Assembly (NCBI GenBank): GCA_029820915.1 | Contig: JALGUI010000148.1 | Coordinates: forward strand, 1 to 6,252 | Length of the DNA stretch: 6,252 nt | Source: Candidatus Zipacnadia bacterium | GTDB lineage: Bacteria > Armatimonadota > Zipacnadia > Zipacnadales > UBA5352 | Direction of reading: 5' to 3' | In this document: piece after piece, positions 1 to 6,074 of the stretch | How positions within the stretch are numbered: the first letter of the stretch is position 1 | Layout: every line of letters begins with the position of its first letter | Program-made: the position numbers and the translations under genes | The notes under the pieces: generated by a model | Database searches by the model: none | Told to the model about the DNA's origin: nothing | Seen by the model: the letters and a program-made list of their open reading frames with translations, nothing else

Positions 1-759
1 CGCGCCGGGGCCCACGTCGATGCCCTCAACTCCGACGCCGACGGCGCGCGCATCAATGTCAAGTGCGGCTCAACCGCGCCCAAGGCCATGACCGGGGCCG
101 TGGTCGAGCGCGGGGCCGATCTCGGCGTGGCCTTCGATGGCGACGCCGACCGCGCCGTCTTCGCCGACCACACCGGAAGCATCATCGACGGGGACGGTAG
201 CAAGTATGTTCTCGCGGTGGACCTGCTGGACCGCGGGCTGCTGGAGCCGCCCATCGTGGTCGGCACGGTGATGAACAACTTCGGCCTGGAGCGCGCGCTG
301 ACCGACCGCGGCATCCGCCTGCTGCGCACACCCGTCGGCGACCGCCACGTCGTCGCCACCATGCAGGAGACGGGCGCCCTCGTCGGCGGCGAGCAGTCCG
401 GCCACATCATCTTCGCCGACGCGCCCATCGGCGACGGCATCCGCACGGCCCTGCGCCTGTGCGAGGTCGTGGCGCGCACCGGGCGACCGCTGGGCGAGCT
501 CGCGGCGCCGGTGCGCAAGATCCCGCAGCTCCTGGTCAACGTGCCCGTGCGCGACCGCAGCGACTGGCGGCGCAGCGAGGTCGTGCGGGCGGAGATCGCA
601 CGCTGGGAGGAGCGCCTGGAGAGGCGCGGCCGCGTCCTCATCCGCGCCTCCGGCACTGAGCCGGTCGTCCGCATCATGGTCGAGGCCGAGAGCGACGAGT
701 TGGCCCGCGAAGCCGCCCACACCCTTGCAGTGGTCATCCGCCGCGCCTGCAGTGAGTAG
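1..759 (+). CDS. glmM: Phosphoglucosamine mutase GlmM, C-terminal part (5' end outside window)
   Basis: The enzyme interconverts glucosamine-6-phosphate and glucosamine-1-phosphate in the cytoplasm, on the route to UDP-N-acetylglucosamine for peptidoglycan. The reading frame is open from base 1, so the gene enters from the left. 252 residues plus a TAG stop are visible, and roughly the first 190 residues of a usual ~445-residue GlmM are missing, including the phosphoserine active-site loop. Numbering within the fragment, visible motifs are CGSTAP (22-27), the metal-binding loop AFDGDADR (44-51), a TPVGDRHV segment after a TVMNNFGLE stretch, the sugar-binding loop GGEQSGH (129-135), and the phosphate-binding loop RASGTEPVVRIMVEA (from 215) in the last domain. 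The GEQSGH and VGDRHV wording favours GlmM over phosphomannomutase/phosphoglucomutase relatives. The metal loop has DGDAD instead of the commoner DGDGD, which is tolerated in the superfamily. The gene converges on the large gene to its right. Family assignment is firm; exact substrate is inferred from motif similarity. Confidence 0.93.
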   Translation, partial: RAGAHVDALNSDADGARINVKCGSTAPKAMTGAVVERGADLGVAFDGDADRAVFADHTGSIIDGDGSKYVLAVDLLDRGLLEPPIVVGTVMNNFGLERALTDRGIRLLRTPVGDRHVVATMQETGALVGGEQSGHIIFADAPIGDGIRTALRLCEVVARTGRPLGELAAPVRKIPQLLVNVPVRDRSDWRRSEVVRAEIARWEERLERRGRVLIRASGTEPVVRIMVEAESDELAREAAHTLAVVIRRACSE

Positions 760-772
760 CCGGCGGGAGTGA

Positions 773-800
773 TGCGCGCCGGGCTCTCGCCCGGCGCGCA
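773..800. terminator. GC-rich hairpin between convergent genes (possible bidirectional terminator)
   Basis: A perfect inverted repeat: 773-784 pairs with 789-800 (12 bp, almost all G-C) around a TCTC loop. It lies 13 bp after the glmM stop and 27 bp beyond the stop of the convergent large gene. There is no run of T after the stem on either strand, so it is not a textbook intrinsic terminator. It could still stop or pause transcription from both sides, or protect the 3' ends. Confidence 0.5.
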
Positions 801-827
801 AGCATGGCGGCGGTCGCGAGTGCGGCT

Positions 828-3800
828 TTAGTCCTCTCGCACCAGCACGATGAAGTCCAGCCCCAGCCCGTCGCCCAGGTTCGTCATCCGGAGGGTGTGC
901 TCGCCCGCCGTCAGCGGCAGGGCGACGTCGTTTCCCGCCGCGTCCTGCAGCGTCAGGTACTGCCAGTCCTGGGGGTTGTTGCCGAAGCCGCCGGTCGCCG
1001 GGAAGGCGATCTCGGCCGCGGCGTCGTGTGGCGCCTCGCCGTCGATCTCGAGCCGCCGCCTCGTGGCCTGGGAGTTCGTGCCGTAGCGGAAGACCACCCG
1101 GTAGCGCGCATCCTCGGGGACGGTGAAGGTCCACTCCAGCCAGTGGCCGAGGTCCGCGTGCCACTTGGTGACCATCGTCCCCCAGGTCGCGTGCCGGTCG
1201 TCGCGCACCTCGACCACGCCCTCGTCCTGGGCCGCGAAGTCCTCCGCCTGGATGACGATCTTCCGCTCCTCCGGCAGCTCCGTGAGCCAGTCGGGCATCT
1301 CGAAGGGCGCCAGCGCCTCCTGCTCCGGCTCCTCGAGCGTCAGCCCCGCCGCCGCCAGGTCCGCCAGCAGCCGCGGCGCGCAGCGGTAGTACATGCTGAA
1401 GCCCTTCCCGTAGCTGCTGCCTCCCGCCCCCAGTGCCAGCCCGTGCGTGAGCGGGTCGAGGAAGCGCTCGTCCTCCGTCCAGCGATACGCCCGCGCAATC
1501 CCCTCGACCATCAGCGGCGACGTGCCCGAGCCGTAGCGCATGTTCGGGCAGGAGGTGTACTTGAAGCCGTGCGTCTCGGTGGAGTACATGTCATCCACGA
1601 GGAACTGCGCGCCGCGGATGATGCACTCCTTGACCGCCGGCTCGTGCGTGACATCGTGGTAGTAGGTCAGCCCGCTGAGCAACACGGCGATCATGAAGTT
1701 CGCGTTGCCCCGGTGCCTGGGCTCGCAGTGGCAGTGCCCCGGCACCATCATGCGCGTCCAGCCGCCCACCTGGTGGGTGTGCCCGGGCTCCTGTTGGTAC
1801 TCGGGCAGCTCGCGCGGCTCGATGTCCTGGGTCTCGAGCACGCGATCAACCACGATCCGCGACGCGTTCAGGTAGTAGGGGTCGTTGGTCGCCGCCAGCG
1901 CCGAGGCCAGCATGATCAGGTGCCAGCCCGGCTCACGAGCGCTCAGCCAGTCGTACGGCCGCGACAGCTCCTTGTTCGTGAAGAAGTCCACGACCGCCAT
2001 GCCCGTCTCCAGCGAGCGCGGGTCGCCCGTCAGGTAGTAGTGGTCGAAGTGCCCCTCGGTCCAGGCATGGGTGACCGTGTACCCCGCGCGCGGGAAGCCC
2101 AGCGTGTCCGGCACCGACTTATCGTAGTAGCCGCCCACGTGGCACATCTGGTGCACGTAGACGGCGCCGATCTCGTGCGGGTCGGCCGACCACTGCACCG
2201 TGTCGATGTCCCGGTTGTGGATCTCGGTGGCGTCACCCAGGAAGAACGCGTCGGGGTTGCCCGAGCGGATGTACTCCAGGAAGAACGCGTGCTGCGTGTC
2301 GTACTCGATGTTGCCCCAGTTCGAGCCGCGCTCGCCGTACCAGTCGCCCCAGTTCATCAGCCCGAAGTCGTGCTGGCGCTCGCACGCGGCCATGTAGGCC
2401 TGGATGTTCTTGTCGATCGCTTCCTCGTAGGCCGCGAAGCGCTCCTCGTTGCGCGGCGCCACGCTGTAGAAGGCCATGCTGTCGCAGTACCACTGCGGCT
2501 CGGCCGTGAGCAGCAGCGGCCGCTGGAAGATCTCGGCGTGCGCGAGCGCCGCCTCATGCCCCTGCCCGAAGTCCAGCAGCAACTCGTGCGTCTTCGCCAT
2601 CCCGCGCTTGAACCGGTAGTGCCCGTCCAGCAGATAGTAGTAGAGGTGGTGGCCCTCCTGCTCGAAGGGGAACTCGTCGTACAGCCCGGCGTCAAAGTCC
2701 GGGCACAGGTCCACGCGCAGGCCCTCGTCGGTGGCCTCGAAGCCCTTCGGGTAGTTCTGCCAGCAGTCACGCACGGAGACGGCCAGCGAACCACCATCCG
2801 CCAGCACAGTGCCGCCCAGCCGCCCCTCCAGCGGCTCACCACCGGGCCGCATGTACTCGTCGTCGAAGCGCTGCCAGACGCTCGGCGTGCCGGGGTTCAG
2901 CGCCAGCCTCACCTGCGCTTCAGTATCCAGCACCTTCCACCCAGGCTCGTCGGAGGGAACGAGCAGGCTAAGCCGCTCGATGTCGGTGAACTCGCTCTCG
3001 CCCAGGTCATTGATGAAGGTGTGATGCACGCGCACGAAGGGCTGCCCGCGGTAGGCAATGATCCGCTGCTCGATCGCGAAGGACTCGCTCCCATCCTCGG
3101 CCGTCAGGTGGCCGGCCGCCTTCACGACCACGCGCACGGGGCCGTTCTCCTCGAGCGTCAGCTCCGCGCTCGCACCCTCGGTGCTGTACTCGACCCCCGC
3201 GGAGTCGGTCAGCCGCGTCTGGCAGGTTCCCGTGGGCCCGGCGATGCCCAGACTTTCGATGGTGAACTCCGCCGCACCCGTGTCGATGACGATGGCGTCC
3301 GCCTCGACCCGCGCCATCGGCTCGGGCTCGATGCCCCGCGACACGTCGCGGCCGAACTCCAGGACGTACTCCGCGCTCTCACCCGCGGGCACGTCCGCCA
3401 GGATGCTCACCAGCACCCACTTGATGCTCCCGTCCGGCCAGGTGCCCAGCGGCTTGACCTGCGCCGGGACCTCCTCCCCGCCCAGGGTCATCCGCAGGTC
3501 ATCGACGCTGCCCAGCGCGCCCTGCGGGAAGGGCACGCCGTTGGTGACCGGCCAGCCTTCCGCGTCCACCTCGTGCCGGTTCTGCACGGTCAGCGGCACC
3601 CGCGTCACGCCCTCGCGGCTCGGCGGCGGGTCGATGCCGTCGGCGGTGAACTCGACGTCCGGGCCGTAGTACTCGGTCCCGTCAGGCAGGATCCCGACAC
3701 CCCGCCCGTGGTAGGTCGTGCCCGGCTCGAGGCCCGTAAGCCGCGCGCGGTGCACCAGCCGGTTGCACTCCTCGGTCGCGACCTCGCCGTAGTCGGTGGT

Positions 3801-5015
3801 CGGCCCGTACTCGAAGCGGCTCGCCGACGGCCAGGTGGTCGTCCACGAGATGCTGGCCTCGCCGTCCGTGCCCACCGGTGCGATCCAGTTGGTGTTCTCG
3901 ACCAGGTACTCGACTTCGCGCCTCTCCGGCGCCTCCGTCATCAGCAGCAGGCGCGCCACGCCGTGGGAGCCGCCGGGCCCGACCGCCTCCAGCGAGACCA
4001 CGTCCCCGGCTTGCAGGTCCCTCGGCTCCGACAGGTGGTAGATCCACGTGCGGTTGTTGTTCGCGTTGGCCACCGCGATCCCGAGGAACTCGTCATTGAC
4101 GCGGATGGCGACGCGCTCGTCGCTGCCGTCGTCATACATCAGGAAGCCGACGTAGTACCGGCCCGGCGCCTCAACCGTCCAGCTCGCCGTGGCGGGTTGG
4201 CCCTCGCGATTGAGGTGACCGTAGCGGCGCGAGGTGAACAGGTGGACCGGCCAGTTCTCGGTCTCCAGCTCATCGTAGCGCACCACGACGTTGGCCTCAT
4301 CGACAAGCACCGGGCGGATGATGTCCAGCCCGAACGTCCCGGTCACGTTGTAGCTCTCAGTGTAGTCACTGGGGCGGACGATCTTCTCGCGATCGGTCAC
4401 AGGGATTCCCTCCACCAGGAAGTGCGCCGTCGAGTCACTCATAGCCGGCTGAGAGGTGGCCGTGTGGCACAGCACCCACATGCGGAAGCGCACGCCGTTG
4501 TCATCGCGGCCCAGCTCGCAGCTCGCCGTTACCAGCAGCGTGTTGCCGTCCACCACGTAGGAGAGCGCGGGCCCCGACGTGCGCTCACCCTCCGGCGAGT
4601 AGTGGCTTGAGTTGGCGCCACCGCCCACCACGCTCAGCATGTACTCCACGCCGGAGCCACCGCCCCGGCCGGTGTTCTCGTCGGTGTCGCCGTCGATGTA
4701 GTAGTGATGGACCGTGTCCTCCAGGCGAGGCTCGGCGGCGAAGGTGGTGCGCCACAGGTAGCGGTCCTCGGCGACGTGGCAGAACTCGACCTTCACCACG
4801 TCCTTGGTCGGGTCGTAGCCCTCCCTCTGCCGGGCCTCCTCCGACTCGACGCCGTCCTCATCGACCACGACGAGCGCCTCGGGCAGCTCCGGGTTGGTGC
4901 CCAGGACCTCCTCGTGCTCGTCGGAGATGCCGTCGCCGTCGGTGTCGGCGGCCAAGGCGGGAACGACCAGTAGTGCCGCAATCGCCACCAGGGCGAATGG
5001 GAATGCGCGCTTCAT
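828..5015 (-). CDS. Secreted multidomain PcRGLX/YetA-like (PL26-type) polysaccharide-degrading protein
   Basis: A 1395-residue exported protein, probably cleaving an extracellular uronate-containing glycan such as rhamnogalacturonan. Domains in order: signal peptide 1-22 (KR, hydrophobic core, cleavage after ALA); TSP3-like calcium repeat 24-42 (DTDGDGISDEHEEVLGTNP) and a degenerate second copy 52-69; a beta-rich region 73-205 with IDGDTDENTG; a second beta-rich jellyroll-like region 215-362; an Fn3/purple-acid-phosphatase-N-like domain 365-460 (SISWTT, FEYGPTTDYG, LEPGTTY); then the family core. Within the core, 468-560 resembles the RIFT-barrel N-domain (GVPFPQGAL, TWPDGSIKWVL), 565-800 the beta-sandwich, and about 805-1225 the alpha/alpha toroid (GMAKTHELLLDF, GDWYGER, NWGNIEYD, HNRDIDT). 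1252-1395 looks like CBM6/CBM35 (IQAEDF at 1255-1260). ATG 5015 is chosen because a signal peptide and a good Shine-Dalgarno follow from it; the frame stays open further upstream by chance. No C-terminal membrane anchor is visible. The core family is recognised from motifs; the substrate is an inference, and catalytic residues were not assigned. Confidence 0.85.
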   Translation of the reverse strand: MKRAFPFALVAIAALLVVPALAADTDGDGISDEHEEVLGTNPELPEALVVVDEDGVESEEARQREGYDPTKDVVKVEFCHVAEDRYLWRTTFAAEPRLEDTVHHYYIDGDTDENTGRGGGSGVEYMLSVVGGGANSSHYSPEGERTSGPALSYVVDGNTLLVTASCELGRDDNGVRFRMWVLCHTATSQPAMSDSTAHFLVEGIPVTDREKIVRPSDYTESYNVTGTFGLDIIRPVLVDEANVVVRYDELETENWPVHLFTSRRYGHLNREGQPATASWTVEAPGRYYVGFLMYDDGSDERVAIRVNDEFLGIAVANANNNRTWIYHLSEPRDLQAGDVVSLEAVGPGGSHGVARLLLMTEAPERREVEYLVENTNWIAPVGTDGEASISWTTTWPSASRFEYGPTTDYGEVATEECNRLVHRARLTGLEPGTTYHGRGVGILPDGTEYYGPDVEFTADGIDPPPSREGVTRVPLTVQNRHEVDAEGWPVTNGVPFPQGALGSVDDLRMTLGGEEVPAQVKPLGTWPDGSIKWVLVSILADVPAGESAEYVLEFGRDVSRGIEPEPMARVEADAIVIDTGAAEFTIESLGIAGPTGTCQTRLTDSAGVEYSTEGASAELTLEENGPVRVVVKAAGHLTAEDGSESFAIEQRIIAYRGQPFVRVHHTFINDLGESEFTDIERLSLLVPSDEPGWKVLDTEAQVRLALNPGTPSVWQRFDDEYMRPGGEPLEGRLGGTVLADGGSLAVSVRDCWQNYPKGFEATDEGLRVDLCPDFDAGLYDEFPFEQEGHHLYYYLLDGHYRFKRGMAKTHELLLDFGQGHEAALAHAEIFQRPLLLTAEPQWYCDSMAFYSVAPRNEERFAAYEEAIDKNIQAYMAACERQHDFGLMNWGDWYGERGSNWGNIEYDTQHAFFLEYIRSGNPDAFFLGDATEIHNRDIDTVQWSADPHEIGAVYVHQMCHVGGYYDKSVPDTLGFPRAGYTVTHAWTEGHFDHYYLTGDPRSLETGMAVVDFFTNKELSRPYDWLSAREPGWHLIMLASALAATNDPYYLNASRIVVDRVLETQDIEPRELPEYQQEPGHTHQVGGWTRMMVPGHCHCEPRHRGNANFMIAVLLSGLTYYHDVTHEPAVKECIIRGAQFLVDDMYSTETHGFKYTSCPNMRYGSGTSPLMVEGIARAYRWTEDERFLDPLTHGLALGAGGSSYGKGFSMYYRCAPRLLADLAAAGLTLEEPEQEALAPFEMPDWLTELPEERKIVIQAEDFAAQDEGVVEVRDDRHATWGTMVTKWHADLGHWLEWTFTVPEDARYRVVFRYGTNSQATRRRLEIDGEAPHDAAAEIAFPATGGFGNNPQDWQYLTLQDAAGNDVALPLTAGEHTLRMTNLGDGLGLDFIVLVRED

Positions 5016-5020
5016 CACTA

Positions 5021-5028
5021 CACCTCCC
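5021..5028 (-). promoter_or_regulatory. Ribosome binding site of the large secreted protein
   Basis: On the - strand GGGAGGTG lies 5 bases before the ATG at 5015, or 7 bases counting from GGGAGG. This is near-ideal spacing and fixes the start codon directly in front of the signal peptide. The same bases form the right arm of a small hairpin (5021-5036) that could hide the site. Confidence 0.85.
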
Positions 5029-5036
5029 GGCAGGTG
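5021..5036 (-). other. Small hairpin overlapping the Shine-Dalgarno of the large gene
   Basis: In the - strand RNA, CACCU (5036-5032) can pair with AGGUG (5025-5021) around a 6-base loop GCCGGG. The right arm is most of the Shine-Dalgarno. The stem is only 5 bp, so it may be fortuitous, but it is perfectly placed to modulate translation. Confidence 0.35.
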
Positions 5037-5092
5037 ATCTGGTCCGCGAGTGTGCCACAACCTTCCACGTGGACCCGCCGCCACCTGCATGA

Positions 5093-5123
5093 CCAGGGCC
5101 CACGGACTATCCTCCGGCCCTGG
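5093..5123 (-). other. Inverted repeat in the leader of the large gene
   Basis: CCAGGGCC at 5093-5100 and its exact complement GGCCCTGG at 5116-5123 give an 8-bp all-strong stem around a 15-base loop. The loop holds a smaller GGA/TCC pairing. In the - strand transcript it would sit about 80-110 bases before the start codon. It could be a structured leader element or a symmetric protein-binding site. It matches no riboswitch class that I recognise. Confidence 0.4.
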
Positions 5124-5210
5124 ATGGCCGCGGACCGCCCGCCCAGGGGGACGCCTGAGCGAGCCGCTGCCGGGATCGCGGCCCGCTCCACAGTGTGGTG
5201 CACGATACCA

Positions 5211-5330
5211 TGTTTTTGCTATAGTCTCCTTTGTACACAAAGACTTAACCTTATTATCGCTTTTTATACTGGCGACAGGCATTTTATCTATGGTAACATG
5301 ATAGTACAGTACGTTGCATAATAGACGTGT
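5211..5330. promoter_or_regulatory. AT-rich promoter island
   Basis: A hand count gives 42 G/C in 120 bases (35%), in contrast with the GC-rich DNA on both sides. For the + strand pilin gene, the best candidate is an extended -10 TGgTAACAT (hexamer 5294-5299) with GCGACA at 5272-5277 (16-bp spacer), giving a leader of about 40 bases. Other possible elements are TATACT at 5265-5270, and TTGTAC 5231-5236 with TATTAT 5252-5257 (15-bp spacer). For the - strand gene, GATAAT (plus 5253-5258) and TATAGC (plus 5218-5223) are possible -10 boxes without a good -35. Promoter location in this island is likely; the exact boxes are uncertain. Confidence 0.55.
5229..5242. promoter_or_regulatory. 14-bp palindrome, candidate operator
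   Basis: CTTTGTACACAAAG is a perfect 6-2-6 inverted repeat inside the AT-rich island. A shifted pair AGTCT (5223-5227) / AGACT (5241-5245) overlaps it. Size and symmetry suit a dimeric helix-turn-helix regulator. It lies between candidate -10 elements for the two divergent genes. No regulator family can be named from the site alone. Confidence 0.4.
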
Positions 5331-5331
5331 A

Positions 5332-5337
5332 GAGGGG
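5332..5337 (+). promoter_or_regulatory. Ribosome binding site of the pilin-like gene
   Basis: GAGGGG lies 9 bases before ATG 5347. It supports this start over an in-frame TTG at 5314, which lies upstream of this site and would add 11 residues before the short basic leader expected of a type IV prepilin. Confidence 0.7.
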
Positions 5338-5346
5338 TGTCCAGCA

Positions 5347-6012
5347 ATGCGCAGGGGGTTCACGCTCATCGAGTTGCTCGTGGTCATCGCGATCATCGCC
5401 ATCCTCGCGGCGATCCTCTTCCCGGTCTTCGCGCGCGTCAGAGAGAAGGCACGGACCATTTCCTGCGCCTCGAACATCCGCCAGATCATGATGGGCACGC
5501 TGATGTACTGCGAGGACTACGACGAGTGCTTCCCGTCGCGCGAGGCGAACTGGGGGCCCGGGCCCAGCCAGCCGGAGTGGAGCTGGTCACAGCCCGGCGC
5601 CTGGTGCGTCAAGGTGCAGCCCTATGTGAAGAACCGGCAGATCTTCGTATGCCCCAACGCGACCCACGGCAATGACGGGTATATGTGGGCCTACAAGCTC
5701 AGCTACGAGCACAACGACTACCTGGTCGGGCACCCCTCAGGGAACCCGACGGTGGGGCCACATCCCGGGGTGTCGCTGTCGATCCCGCCCGAGCCGTCCA
5801 TCACGGTCGTGTGGTTCGATGGCATCCGGCCATGGTTCGATCTCGAGGAGCACTTCTGCGGACACCCAGGGCGCAGCGGCAATGACTTCGACGCTGGGAA
5901 CGTCGCCTTCGTGGACGGCCACGTCAAGTTCTACAAGGCCAGGCCCCTGCACGAGCAGGGCGTCGCGGTGCACCAGCGCAACTCGACCCAGTACGAGCTG
6001 AAGAACTGGTAG
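5347..6012 (+). CDS. Type IV pilin-like (DUF1559/H-X9-DG type) pseudopilin
   Basis: A 221-residue protein with a class III prepilin signal: MRRG, then FTLIELLVVIAIIAIL. Prepilin peptidase would cut after Gly4, methylate Phe5 and leave Glu at mature position 5 (Glu9 here). The hydrophobic helix (5-26) anchors it in the inner membrane before assembly. It is followed by LFPVFARVREKAR (24-36) and CASNIRQIMMGTLMY (40-54), the usual entry of DUF1559-type pseudopilins. The C-terminal NVAFVDGHVKFYK (185-197) is the family's H-X9-DG end segment, but the preceding His173 is 16, not 9, residues from DG because of an insert. Six cysteines (40, 55, 61, 87, 102, 171) could form disulfides. These proteins are highly multiplied in Armatimonadota and Planctomycetota-like genomes; whether they build pili, a type II-like secretion pseudopilus or surface fibres is not known to me. 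No pilus assembly genes are adjacent. It is divergent from the large secreted protein gene. Confidence 0.9.
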   Translation: MRRGFTLIELLVVIAIIAILAAILFPVFARVREKARTISCASNIRQIMMGTLMYCEDYDECFPSREANWGPGPSQPEWSWSQPGAWCVKVQPYVKNRQIFVCPNATHGNDGYMWAYKLSYEHNDYLVGHPSGNPTVGPHPGVSLSIPPEPSITVVWFDGIRPWFDLEEHFCGHPGRSGNDFDAGNVAFVDGHVKFYKARPLHEQGVAVHQRNSTQYELKNW

Positions 6013-6023
6013 CCGGCCCGGCG

Positions 6024-6074
6024 TAGCCCGGGAGAGTGGCAGAGGACGGAGCGCACCGACTGTGCTCCGGGCTA
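6024..6074. terminator. Inverted repeats between convergent genes (possible bidirectional terminator)
   Basis: TAGCCCGG (6024-6031) is exactly complementary to CCGGGCTA (6067-6074). Between them is a tighter hairpin, GGAGCGCA (6048-6055) with TGTGCTCC (6061-6068), 8 pairs including one G-U and a 5-base loop. The two share two bases, so they are partly alternative folds. The right outer arm contains the stop codon of the oxidoreductase gene on the - strand. No T run follows, so termination is plausible but unproven. Confidence 0.45.

Larger units (their letters stand above)
5016..5346. promoter_or_regulatory. Divergent intergenic region (331 bp) between large secreted protein and pilin-like gene
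   Basis: No convincing gene lies here. The left part (5016 to about 5204) is GC-rich and would be the transcribed leader of the - strand gene if its promoter lies in the AT-rich part. It contains an inverted repeat 5093-5100/5116-5123, the palindromes TCCACGTGGA (5064-5073) and CCACAGTGTGG (5188-5198), and the hairpin over the ribosome binding site. The right part (5211-5330) is AT-rich and described separately. Both flanking genes start outward from this region, so regulation in both directions would be concentrated here. Confidence 0.6.

Noticed and set aside
70..1164. Open frame on the - strand across glmM
   Set aside because: Low-complexity Arg/Ala/Gly-rich translation, antisense to the unmistakable GlmM motifs and running into the large gene.
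804..4610. A very long open frame (1268 codons) on the + strand, antisense to the large secreted protein
   Set aside because: It mirrors the codon pattern of the GC-rich - strand gene. Its translation is rich in Arg, Val, His and Leu with no domain I recognise, while the - strand frame has a signal peptide, a Shine-Dalgarno and clear domains.
4607..5092. Open frame of 161 codons on the + strand over the start of the large gene
   Set aside because: Arg/Pro/Cys-rich low-complexity product antisense to the signal peptide and TSP3 region; a product of GC-rich composition.
5093..5123. Resemblance of GGAGGATAGTCCG on the - strand to the conserved GAGGAAAGTCCG of RNase P RNA
   Set aside because: The other conserved RNase P RNA segments are absent, and the space before the start codon is far too short for the full RNA. 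A chance match.
5303..5312. Tandem AGTACAGTAC in the AT-rich island
   Set aside because: Only two 5-bp copies; too short to call a repeat or binding site.
5314..5346. TTG at 5314 as the pilin start
   Set aside because: It would lie before the GAGGGG site and lengthen the leader ahead of the short MRRG prepilin leader; ATG 5347 fits better.
5016..5498. N-terminal extension of the large gene up to an ATG at 5498
   Set aside because: The extension is antisense to the pilin coding region and crosses the promoter island. A clean signal peptide with a well-spaced Shine-Dalgarno begins at 5015.
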